Shown here piece after piece: positions 32,522-40,781 of a stretch of 64,000 nucleotides of DNA (position 1 is the first letter of the stretch; each line of letters begins with the position of its first letter). The notes under the pieces were generated by a model. The model had not been told where the DNA came from, did not search any database, and was given only the letters and a program-made list of their open reading frames with translations. Origin of the DNA: Seohaeicola saemankumensis (GTDB lineage Bacteria > Pseudomonadota > Alphaproteobacteria > Rhodobacterales > Rhodobacteraceae); the NCBI RefSeq assembly GCF_021021435.1, contig NZ_JAINWI010000018.1, positions 1-64,000 of the forward strand, given 5' to 3'. Position numbers and translations under genes: made by a program.

Positions 32522-34528
32522 TCACTCCTCGGATGGCAGAATCTCGGCGATGACCTGGCCGCGATCGACCATGTCTCCATTCGAGACGGATATATTGCTG
32601 GCGATTCCGGCCGCAGTCGCCCGGATCGAGATTTCGAGTTTCATCGATTCCATGACCGCAACCACGTCGCCTTCGGCGACAGTCTGGCCGTCGGAAACCT
32701 TGATTTCGACAATCATACCCGTCAGTGGAGAGGTCACGGCGCGATCCGCCACAGCTTCGCCGCCGGCAAAGGCAAGGGGCGCGGCAGGGCGGAAGATAAG
32801 ACGGCCTTCGGGTGTGTCCAGTTCGATCACGCCGGCGTGCAGACGTGTCTCGATCAAGTGGACAGTGTCGCCCTCAGCAATACGCCAACGGCCCGGCGAG
32901 ATTTCACGTGCGGACAGTATCAGCGCTTCGCTGTTCTCCGAATAGACTGTGTATATTGCACCCGGTTTGACAGGCCCGACACGCAATTCCTCGGATGCCT
33001 GGTCTGAATCGGTGAGCGTCACACGCTGCCCCGCTTCGATAGCATCTCCGCCCAGGCCAAGCCGCCAGCCGGTAAAGGAGTCACGGTTGGCCCAGGGATT
33101 GGCGTTCGCGTCGCCGCGCGATGTAGTCACAAAGAGAATGGCGGCTGCCGCTTTCCACAGATCGGGGCGAACGAGGGCGGTTGCTTGTGTCAACTCGTCC
33201 AGCCTGCCGTCGATCCAGCGGGTATGCACCTGCATCCGTTCGAATTCAGGGTTTCGCGCCAGCGCCGTCAGAAAGGCGCGATTGGTCTCGACGCCTTCGA
33301 CCGAGACATGATCCAGCGCGGTAGCCAGACGCGCCAGTGCAGTTTCCCGGTCGGGCGCGTGCACGATCAGCTTGGCGATCATCGGATCGTAATAAGGTGT
33401 GACCGCGTCGCCTTCCTCGACGCCACTGTCGATGCGCAGGCCCGATGGCAGGCGGAGCGTGGAGAGCGTGCCCGTCGACGGGGCAAATTGCATACTTGGG
33501 TCTTCGGCGTACAGTCGCGCCTCGACCGCATGTCCGTTGATCTTGAGGTCCTCCTGAACCAGACCAAGGCCCGCACCTTCGGCAATGCGCAAGTGAAGCG
33601 CGACAAGGTCCAACCCAGTAATCGCCTCGGTAACGGGGTGTTCCACTTGAATACGCGGGTTCACCTCAAGGAAGAAATACTCGTCCCCCGCGACCAGAAA
33701 TTCGACCGTGCCCAGCCCGCGATAGTCCAGCGTTTCGCCCAAGCGCACCGCGTCGCGTGCGATGTCGTCCAGAAGCGTTCGGGGCAGACCCCAAGCCGGT
33801 GCTTCCTCGATGACTTTCTGGTGGCGGCGCTGAAGCGTGCAATCGCGTTCAAACAGATGTACTACATGGCCCTTGCCGTCGCCCGCGATCTGCACTTCGA
33901 CATGGCGCGCCTCGGGCAGGAAACGCTCCAACAACAGCCCTTCGGAGCCGAAGGTGGATTTAGCCTCGCGCAGCGCGCCTTCGATGTCCTCGACCAGCGT
34001 GGTTTCGTCGGTGACGAGCCGTTGACCGCGCCCGCCTCCGCCACCGACCGCCTTGAGCAGGACTGGCAGGCCCATTTGGCGCACCTCGTCGGCAATCTGC
34101 TGGGGATCCGACCGCGCGCCTTCCGCGCCTGAAATGACCGGGACGCTGGCTGCCACGGCGGCCTGTTTGGCGCTGGCTTTGTCGCCGAATCGTTCAAGCG
34201 TTTCCGGCGTCGGCCCCATAAAGATCATGCCGGCGGCTTCGACCGCACGGGCAAAGTCGGGGTTCTCTGCCAGAAAGCCGTAACCGGGATGGATTGCATC
34301 CGCACCCACTGATTGCGCGGCGGCAATCACCGCATCGATTTTCAGATAGCTTTCGGATGCAGGTCCGGCGCCAATACAGACCGATTTGCCAATCTCGCGG
34401 ACATGCAGGGCATTGGCGTCGGCCTGCGAATGTATACCGACAGGGGCGATACCGCTGGCCCGCGCGGTGCGCGCGATCCGGCAGGCAATTTCGCCGCGGT
34501 TGGCGATCAGAAGCGTTTTGATTTTCAT
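32522..34528 (-). CDS. Acyl-CoA carboxylase alpha subunit (biotin carboxylase-BCCP fusion)
   Basis: The 668-aa protein has an N-terminal biotin carboxylase (LIANRGEIACRIART, ATP-grasp region GGGGGRGQRLV, EVNPRIQVEHPVTE) and a C-terminal biotinyl domain with ESMKLE, the biotin-bearing Lys630. This is the fused alpha architecture of 3-methylcrotonyl-CoA carboxylase (MccA/LiuD) and AtuF. It carboxylates biotin with ATP and bicarbonate. The beta subunit is encoded 10 nt upstream. Which branched enoyl-CoA is used cannot be told from this subunit. Confidence 0.9.
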   Translation of the reverse strand: MKIKTLLIANRGEIACRIARTARASGIAPVGIHSQADANALHVREIGKSVCIGAGPASESYLKIDAVIAAAQSVGADAIHPGYGFLAENPDFARAVEAAGMIFMGPTPETLERFGDKASAKQAAVAASVPVISGAEGARSDPQQIADEVRQMGLPVLLKAVGGGGGRGQRLVTDETTLVEDIEGALREAKSTFGSEGLLLERFLPEARHVEVQIAGDGKGHVVHLFERDCTLQRRHQKVIEEAPAWGLPRTLLDDIARDAVRLGETLDYRGLGTVEFLVAGDEYFFLEVNPRIQVEHPVTEAITGLDLVALHLRIAEGAGLGLVQEDLKINGHAVEARLYAEDPSMQFAPSTGTLSTLRLPSGLRIDSGVEEGDAVTPYYDPMIAKLIVHAPDRETALARLATALDHVSVEGVETNRAFLTALARNPEFERMQVHTRWIDGRLDELTQATALVRPDLWKAAAAILFVTTSRGDANANPWANRDSFTGWRLGLGGDAIEAGQRVTLTDSDQASEELRVGPVKPGAIYTVYSENSEALILSAREISPGRWRIAEGDTVHLIETRLHAGVIELDTPEGRLIFRPAAPLAFAGGEAVADRAVTSPLTGMIVEIKVSDGQTVAEGDVVAVMESMKLEISIRATAAGIASNISVSNGDMVDRGQVIAEILPSEE

Positions 34529-34538
34529 GGTTCGCTCC

Positions 34539-36146
34539 TCACATCCTGAAGACGCCGAAATTGGTATCGACCTTGGGTCTGCGTGATGTCACATCCAGCA
34601 TCAGCGCCATGACGTCACGGGTCTCACTGGGCTCGATCACGCTGTCGATCCAAAGGTTGGAAGCAAAATTATAGGCACCCTGAAAATTTTCGTATTCCTT
34701 TCGGATCGGCGCCTTGAAGGCTTCTTCTTCCTCCGGCGACCAGCTTTTCCCTTCGCGTTCATGGATCTGCGCGCGGACCTGAGCCAGCACGCTTGCAGCC
34801 TGTTCGGGACCCATTATCGCGGAACGGCCCGTCGGCCAGGCGAACATCGCGTCCGGCTGGAACGGGCGGCCCAGCATGGCCAGATAGCCCGCTCCGTATG
34901 AGCCGCCGGTGATGATGGTGAACTTTGGCACTCGCGCAGAGGACATGGCCGTGATCATCTTGGCCCCGGCTTTGGCGATGCCCATCTGTTCGACTTCGCG
35001 GCCCACCATGAAGCCATTCACATCAGCGAGAAACAGCAACGGGATATCTCGCTGGACGCAGAGATTGATGAAATGCGTTGCCTTCAGCGCGGCTTCGACG
35101 AACAGCACGCCCGTATTTGCGAGTATACCGACCTCATGGCCATGGATGCGCCCCCAACCGGTCATGATCGTGTCGCCATAGAGCGGCTTAAATTCGTGAA
35201 AATCGCTGTCATCCACAAGCCGCGCGATGATCTCGCGGTTTTCGGTAGGTACCTTCGGGTCGCGGCTGATGATGCCGTAGATTTCCTCGACCGGATAGGC
35301 GGGGGGGCGCGGCGTTTGCGGCGTCTTGCGGGGCAGAGGCTTTTCGCCCAGATGGCTGACGATCTCGCGCGTGATGGCAAGCGCGTGGGCGTCATCCTCC
35401 GCAAGATGGTCGGTCACACCCGACACTGACGAGTGCATTTTGCCGCCGCCCAGTTCTTCTGCATCCACCTTTTCGCCCGTCGCGGCAAAGGTCAGTTCCG
35501 GGCCACCCAGATACATGAAGCCCTGGCCACGCACGATCACCACTTCATCGCAGAGCGCCGGGATATAGGCACCGCCAGCGGTGCAAGGCCCCATGACGAC
35601 GGCGATCTGCGGAACGCCGTCACCGGACATGCCGATCTGTTGGTGAAAGATGGACCCGAACTGGCCTTCGTCAGGAAACAGGTTGGCCTGATCGGGCAGG
35701 AAAGCCCCGCCCGAGTCAACAAGCGTGATGACAGGCAGGCGGTTATTCCATGCGATTTTTTGTGCCCGGACATGTTTGCGGCAGGTGATCCCGAAATATG
35801 TGCCGCCCTTCACGGTCGCATCATTGGCGATGATCATGCACTGACGACCTTCGATCACACCGATTCCGGTGATGATACCGGCACCGGGCGGAACACCTTT
35901 GTGCATGTTCAGTCCTGCCAGTTCGCCGAGTTCCAGAAAAGGTGTGCCCGGATCGATCAAACGCTCAATCCGTTCGCGGGGCAGGATCTTGCCTTTTTCC
36001 ACATGACGTTCGCGCGCTTTTTCGGGGCCGCCGACGCGCTGTGTGAGCCGGAGGGCATGCAGTTCGTCAACTTTATCGCGGTAAGACGCGTCGTTGGCGC
36101 GGAAGTCGTCCGACGCGGTGTCGAGAAGGGATTTCATTTTTGTCAT
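34539..36146 (-). CDS. Acyl-CoA carboxylase beta subunit (carboxyltransferase), MCC-type
   Basis: The 535-aa protein has both crotonase-like halves of a carboxyltransferase beta subunit, with KARERHVEKGKILPRERI, GGAYIPALCDE and SYGAGYLAMLGRPF. It resembles MccB/LiuB. It moves carboxylate from biotin to the gamma-carbon of a 3-methyl-2-enoyl-CoA such as 3-methylcrotonyl-CoA. ATG 36146 overlaps the preceding ligase stop (ATGA). It differs clearly from the second carboxyltransferase at 60422. Confidence 0.9.
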   Translation of the reverse strand: MTKMKSLLDTASDDFRANDASYRDKVDELHALRLTQRVGGPEKARERHVEKGKILPRERIERLIDPGTPFLELGELAGLNMHKGVPPGAGIITGIGVIEGRQCMIIANDATVKGGTYFGITCRKHVRAQKIAWNNRLPVITLVDSGGAFLPDQANLFPDEGQFGSIFHQQIGMSGDGVPQIAVVMGPCTAGGAYIPALCDEVVIVRGQGFMYLGGPELTFAATGEKVDAEELGGGKMHSSVSGVTDHLAEDDAHALAITREIVSHLGEKPLPRKTPQTPRPPAYPVEEIYGIISRDPKVPTENREIIARLVDDSDFHEFKPLYGDTIMTGWGRIHGHEVGILANTGVLFVEAALKATHFINLCVQRDIPLLFLADVNGFMVGREVEQMGIAKAGAKMITAMSSARVPKFTIITGGSYGAGYLAMLGRPFQPDAMFAWPTGRSAIMGPEQAASVLAQVRAQIHEREGKSWSPEEEEAFKAPIRKEYENFQGAYNFASNLWIDSVIEPSETRDVMALMLDVTSRRPKVDTNFGVFRM

Positions 36147-37534
36147 GGCAGGTCTGGATATTTTCTGAGAACGAAGGCGACCTTGGCGGCGCCGGGTTTT
36201 TCGAAAGAGTCGGCCGCAACCAGGTGAACGTCGGCCTTAAAAACCAAGGAGTCGCGCAGTCGTTGCTCGATTTTCTTTTTAAGGGTGGCATCATCGGCCG
36301 GATCCCGATCGGGGCCGCGTTCGACGATCACCGTCAGCGCACCTTGCGTAGTATGGCCTTCGAAATCGGCCACGATGCGCATAACGCCGTTGGTCTCCGG
36401 CACCATTTCGGTGATGACGCTGTTGATGGCCGACGGAAAGACATTTGCCCCGCGCACGATCAGCATATCGTCGGTACGTCCGGTGCAACGGATTTTGGGG
36501 CCGGTCCGACCGCAGGTGCATTCGGTGTCGATGACCTCGATATAATCACCTGACCGGAACCGCACCAGAGGGCTCGCCTGCCGGCCGATGGCGGTATAGA
36601 TCATCTCGCCTTCGGCACCTTTTTCCCAAGGTATGATTGCGCCGCTTTCGGGGTCGAGCAATTCGGTGATGATATAGTCCATGTTGACCATATGCATCCC
36701 CGTCTGGGCGTCACATTCGGCCCAATAGGTCACGCCCAAGTCGGTGCCGCCCAGCATTTCAGAGCATTTTGCACCCCATGCCTCTTCGATCTTGGCGCGA
36801 ATTGCAGGGATGCCACCGCCGGGCTCTCCGCCGACGACCACTTGTTCCACGCCCAATTCACTGGCCTTGCATCCCAGCACTTCTGGTGCCTTTTCAGCCA
36901 GGTGCAGAACGAAATTCGGAGCGCCGACGATACAACGCGGGCGCGTATCGGCGCAGGCGCGCAGCAGCCGCTCGACACCGCCGTCCGCTCCCACTGGCAC
37001 ATCGATCGTGCCCATGTACTGCAGGCCCTGCATCACCGGAATGCCGCCGACAAAGCCCTTGGCCAGCGAAAATGCATGCAGCACCATGTCGCCGGGGCGC
37101 ACGCCATTGGCAAAGAAACAACGCGCTGTCATCTCGTGCCACATCTCGGCGTCGGCTTCGGTGAGGGCAACATATGAGGGGCTGCCGGTCGTGCCCGACG
37201 AGGCCTGCATCTGGACGATGTCGGCCATCGGCGCGGCGCGGTGCTTGCCGAACGGCGGCGCGGCGGACAGGCTTTCGCGGATCTCGGTCTTGTAAGTGTA
37301 GGGCAGCTTCTGCAGGTCTTCGATGGTGCGTATATCGTCGAATTCCATACCGGCCTCGGCGAACTTTTCCTGATAAAAGGTCGAGTTCGCCTTGAGGTAG
37401 GCCATCTGATCACGCAACCGCTCTTCCTGAATGCGGCGCACCTCGTCGAGTGGCGTGCCCTCGATCTCGTGCCAGAAGCGATCATTTACCTTGTCAGCGG
37501 CATCCTCGCGCCGGAAGCGCATTCCAAATTGCAT
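36143..37534 (-). CDS. Phenylacetate-CoA-ligase-family enzyme
   Basis: The 463-aa PaaK-type ligase has an intact P-loop QASSGTTGSP, YWAECDAQTG, and a C-terminal TGRTDDMLIVRGANVFPSAI. It forms acyl-CoA via acyl-adenylate, typically from an aromatic or cyclic acid. ATG 37534 (MQFGMRF) with TGGAGG is chosen; the frame to 37612 enters the neighbouring ACAD. In contrast to the 11798 relative all ATP-binding residues are present. Confidence 0.87.
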   Translation of the reverse strand: MQFGMRFRREDAADKVNDRFWHEIEGTPLDEVRRIQEERLRDQMAYLKANSTFYQEKFAEAGMEFDDIRTIEDLQKLPYTYKTEIRESLSAAPPFGKHRAAPMADIVQMQASSGTTGSPSYVALTEADAEMWHEMTARCFFANGVRPGDMVLHAFSLAKGFVGGIPVMQGLQYMGTIDVPVGADGGVERLLRACADTRPRCIVGAPNFVLHLAEKAPEVLGCKASELGVEQVVVGGEPGGGIPAIRAKIEEAWGAKCSEMLGGTDLGVTYWAECDAQTGMHMVNMDYIITELLDPESGAIIPWEKGAEGEMIYTAIGRQASPLVRFRSGDYIEVIDTECTCGRTGPKIRCTGRTDDMLIVRGANVFPSAINSVITEMVPETNGVMRIVADFEGHTTQGALTVIVERGPDRDPADDATLKKKIEQRLRDSLVFKADVHLVAADSFEKPGAAKVAFVLRKYPDLP

Positions 37535-37560
37535 ATTGTCCTCCATTCTAGGCCGGGCGA

Positions 37561-38721
37561 TCAATAGGACCGAGGCAGACCCATGACCTTTTCGCCTATG
37601 AAGCTGAGGCACAGTTCGCGGTTCACGGGGGCCGTACGCAACAGGCGCACCAGCGGATACATCTCGTATAGTCCCGTATCCTCAGTGAAACCCGATCCGC
37701 CATGCGCCTGCAACGCGGCATCCACCGCTTCGATCCCAGCTTCGGCGGCGGCGTATTTTGCCATGTTTGACGAAGCCCCTGCCGGCAGTTTGTTGTCAAA
37801 CTCCCATGCCGCGCGACGGGTCATCAGGCTGGCCATCTCAACCGCTGTGTGCGCCTTGGCCATTGGGTGCTGCACGCCCTGGTGCGCACCGATGGGTTGG
37901 CCGAACACATTGCGCTCGGAGGCATAGTTCACGCCCTTGTTCAGGGCGAACCGGCCGATGCCGCAGCACAATGCGGCCAGGATGATGCGCTCGGGGTTGA
38001 GACTGTCGAACAGGATCGAGAACCCTTCGTCCACCTCGCCGACCACATCTTCGGGGCCCAGATCCACCTCGTCGAAGAACAAGGTCCACTGTTCTTCAGG
38101 CAGGGGGATCGAGATCTTAACCCGTTGCTTGTCGACGCCTTTTTTCTTCAGGTCTACAGCGAACAAGGTAAAGCCGTCGGTCTTACGGCTGACCTCGGTG
38201 TGCGGTTTGGTCCGCGCCACAACCAGGCAATAGTCCGATACTTCGGCACCGGTGATAAAGGTCTTTTCTCCGGACAGGCTGAACCGGTTGCCCCTACGCT
38301 TGGCCAGCGTGGTGGCCTTCATTGTGTTCGACCCGGCCCCCGGTTCGGTGATCGCGAAACAGAACTGGATATCACCGCGGCAGGCGGCCGGCAGCAGTTC
38401 TTTCTTGTGGAATTCGCTCCCATGGCTGGCGATGTGGGCCAGCGACATGGTTGGCCCGACCACCATCATCAGAAGCGGAATGCCGTGATTGGCAGTACCT
38501 TCCATGAACAGGGCCATTTCGGTCATGCCAAGGCCCGCACCGCCGTATTCCTCTGGGACCATGATGCCCAAAAAACCGTCATCGGCAATCTGCTTGAACA
38601 TCTCTTGCGGAAACTCATGCCTGCGCGCGTGGTCCAGCCAATAAGCATTGTCGTATTTTTGTGCCAACAGACCGCCGTATTCGTAAATCTGACGCTGTTC
38701 GTCGTTTAGAGTGAAATCCAT
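37561..38721 (-). CDS. Acyl-CoA dehydrogenase
   Basis: The 386-aa ACAD has VPEEYGGAGLGM, AITEPGAGSNTMKA, SGEKTFITGA and a helix-G Glu in LNPERIILAA. Its C-terminus is RTAPVNRELCLSFIGEKVMGLPRSY, the same unusual style as the 28670 gene at the other end of the operon; the two look like paralogues. It should oxidise an acyl-CoA with ETF as acceptor. TGAGGAC precedes ATG 38721. Confidence 0.87.
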   Translation of the reverse strand: MDFTLNDEQRQIYEYGGLLAQKYDNAYWLDHARRHEFPQEMFKQIADDGFLGIMVPEEYGGAGLGMTEMALFMEGTANHGIPLLMMVVGPTMSLAHIASHGSEFHKKELLPAACRGDIQFCFAITEPGAGSNTMKATTLAKRRGNRFSLSGEKTFITGAEVSDYCLVVARTKPHTEVSRKTDGFTLFAVDLKKKGVDKQRVKISIPLPEEQWTLFFDEVDLGPEDVVGEVDEGFSILFDSLNPERIILAALCCGIGRFALNKGVNYASERNVFGQPIGAHQGVQHPMAKAHTAVEMASLMTRRAAWEFDNKLPAGASSNMAKYAAAEAGIEAVDAALQAHGGSGFTEDTGLYEMYPLVRLLRTAPVNRELCLSFIGEKVMGLPRSY

Positions 38722-38730
38722 GTTTCGTCC

Positions 38731-39510
38731 TCAGGCCTTGAATTCAGGGGCGCGCCGGTTCTCGAACGCGTCGAGACCTTCGGCGACATCATCACTGGGC
38801 AACGCGCGCACGGCGGCATCACGTTCCAGCCGCATTTGCTGGTCGATTCCGAGATCCGCGCCTTCCCGTGCCAGCCGCTTCATCTCGGCGATACCGGGAC
38901 GCGAGCGGGTGGCGATTTTCTCGCAGTATTCCAGTGCGGACTTGTGCAGATCCGCGTCCGGCACGATGTAATTGACAAGCCCAGCCTCTTTGGCCTCTCC
39001 CGCCGCAAGCCAGCGGGCTGAGAACATCAGATCGAGTGCCCGGCGCTGCCCCATCAGCCGTGTCAGCCGCTGTGAGCCGCCCCAACCGGGAATCAGCCCG
39101 AATTGCGCATGCTGATCGCCAAACTGGGCGGTTTCGGCCGCGAAACATACATCGCATGCCAGCATCAGTTCGATCCCGCCGGCCAGACACAACCCCTGCA
39201 CAGCCACTACGACAGGAAGGGAGGAGGTTTCGAGCGCACGCAGGTTTTCCATGCCAAAGGCGATGAAATGATCCAGCGCGGCGGGATCGTTCAATTTACC
39301 TTTCACTTCCACCAGATCGGCGCCGGTACAAAAGTGCTTGCCCTGCGCCCGGATGAGGATCGTCCGGATTTCAGGGTTTGCCTCGAATTCCGATCGTGCG
39401 GCTGATATGCGCTCATGCACATCAAGTGACAGGCAATTGAATTTCTCGGGGCGGGCCAGCTCGATGATGCCGGTGTTGCCCTCGGTTGTGACGATGATGG
39501 GATCGTTCAT
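38731..39510 (-). CDS. Enoyl-CoA hydratase/isomerase family protein
   Basis: The 259-aa crotonase has FCTGADLVEV (oxyanion hole) and LAGGIELMLACD with the first catalytic Glu. The second Glu site reads DQHAQFGLIPGWGG, so only one glutamate is kept, as in the 17986 gene. Hydration, isomerisation or dehydration of a branched enoyl-CoA is possible. It overlaps the upstream ACAD by 4 nt. Confidence 0.84.
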   Translation of the reverse strand: MNDPIIVTTEGNTGIIELARPEKFNCLSLDVHERISAARSEFEANPEIRTILIRAQGKHFCTGADLVEVKGKLNDPAALDHFIAFGMENLRALETSSLPVVVAVQGLCLAGGIELMLACDVCFAAETAQFGDQHAQFGLIPGWGGSQRLTRLMGQRRALDLMFSARWLAAGEAKEAGLVNYIVPDADLHKSALEYCEKIATRSRPGIAEMKRLAREGADLGIDQQMRLERDAAVRALPSDDVAEGLDAFENRRAPEFKA

Positions 39511-40688
39511 TTCTGAGCACCCGTCGCCTTCTTGTCATACTGCAGCGCCATCCGTCCGACCTTCTCGCGAGCAATCACAAGCTTCTGGATTTGCGCTGTA
39601 CCGTCACCGATCTGCAGGCCGAGCACATCGTTGTAGCGCTGGTGGTGAGGCAGGTCGGTCGTATAGCCGTAATGCCCGTGCAGGATCAGGCACTGGTGCA
39701 GGATCTCGCAGGCGGTTTTGGGCAGATACCATTTGCACATGGCCGCTTCGGAGGTATGCGGCAGGCCACGGTCGCGCAGGTCCAGCGTGTAATAGCAAAG
39801 CTGGCGCATCATGGTCAGCTGGGTTTCGGCCTCGGCCAGCGGAAAGCTGACGCCCTGGTATTGCACGATGGGGGCCCCGAAGGCCTCGCGTTCCCGAACG
39901 TAGGCCCAGGTTTCATCCACCGACGCTTGCGCGGCCCCCAGGCATTCCAGCCCGATCAGCGCGCGGGAATAGTCGAAACCCGCCATGATCGTGCCAAAGG
40001 CACGGTCCTGTTCCGCCATCATGTTTTCGGCTGGCACGAATACATCGTCAAAGAACACCGACCCGCGCCCGACAGGTTTTGTGCCGATGTCTTCAAAATG
40101 AGTTCGCTTGATGCCTTCCTGGTTAAGATCGACAAAAAAGGCGCTAACCCCGCGCGAGCCGCCGCTAGGGTCGCCCGTGCGCGCGAAAACCACGGCAGCA
40201 TCGGCCTGGGACGCAAAGCTCATCGAGGTTTTCTCGCCGTTCAGCCGCCATCCGTTCCCAGATTTCTCCGCCTTGAGAATCAGATTGGCCGCATCTGACC
40301 CGCCGCGCGGCTCGGTCAGACCCAGACCAATGACAGCTTCACCCGAAACAACTTTGGGAACCCATTCCGATGCGATCTCTTTGGACGCGTGCTTGGCCAC
40401 CATGCCGCCCATGAGAGAGCCCAGAAGCTGCACGTAACTTGCGTTGAAATCGGCATAGGCGATCTCTTCGACGATCAGCCCCGACGTGACAGAGCTTTCG
40501 CCCAGCCCACCGAATTCTTCAGGCAGATCGGCCCCGATCAGGCCCAGTGCGCCCATCTCTTTGATCAGGGCGCGATCAAAGGTGTGGCCGCTTGCGCGCT
40601 CTTGATAAGTGGGCGCAAGTTTCTCAGTTGCAAAGCGCTTCGCGGTTTCGCGAAACGCCTTTTGATCTTCTGTAGGCTGGAATTGCAT
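39507..40688 (-). CDS. Acyl-CoA dehydrogenase, AliB-like, without canonical Glu
   Basis: The 393-aa ACAD has LPEEFGGLGES, LTEPRGGSDAANL, FGAPIVQYQGVSFPLAE and IGDGTAQIQKLVIARE. The helix-G position is Ser (FDYSRALIG) and the YEGT position is Asp (GDGT), so no canonical Glu is present. Cyclohexanecarboxyl-CoA dehydrogenases of the AliB/BadJ type are, as I recall, the group with such a C-terminus, which suggests a ring-bearing substrate. It is the first gene of the ten-gene operon; GGGAGGAG precedes ATG 40688. Confidence 0.82.
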   Translation of the reverse strand: MQFQPTEDQKAFRETAKRFATEKLAPTYQERASGHTFDRALIKEMGALGLIGADLPEEFGGLGESSVTSGLIVEEIAYADFNASYVQLLGSLMGGMVAKHASKEIASEWVPKVVSGEAVIGLGLTEPRGGSDAANLILKAEKSGNGWRLNGEKTSMSFASQADAAVVFARTGDPSGGSRGVSAFFVDLNQEGIKRTHFEDIGTKPVGRGSVFFDDVFVPAENMMAEQDRAFGTIMAGFDYSRALIGLECLGAAQASVDETWAYVREREAFGAPIVQYQGVSFPLAEAETQLTMMRQLCYYTLDLRDRGLPHTSEAAMCKWYLPKTACEILHQCLILHGHYGYTTDLPHHQRYNDVLGLQIGDGTAQIQKLVIAREKVGRMALQYDKKATGAQK

Positions 40689-40726
40689 CGGTGCTCCTCC
40701 CTATGACCGAAATTTATCTTTCCAAA

Positions 40727-40755
40727 AATCTAACAAATGTTAGAATATAGATCAA
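40727..40755. promoter_or_regulatory. Divergent promoter region with perfect operator (site 5)
   Basis: TCTAACAAATGTTAGA is at 40729-40744. Leftward, TTGATC (40755-40750) and TAGATT (40732-40727) are 17 bp apart across it and would drive the ten-gene operon. Rightward, TAGAAT at 40741-40746 is a good -10 with only a weak -35. The palindrome lies over both. Confidence 0.85.
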
Positions 40756-40781
40756 GAGTAGTTTTGAGGAGGAGGATCAAA

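Noticed and set aside
37535-37612. Extension of the PaaK-type ligase to 37612
   Set aside because: It overlaps the upstream ACAD and lacks a ribosome site.
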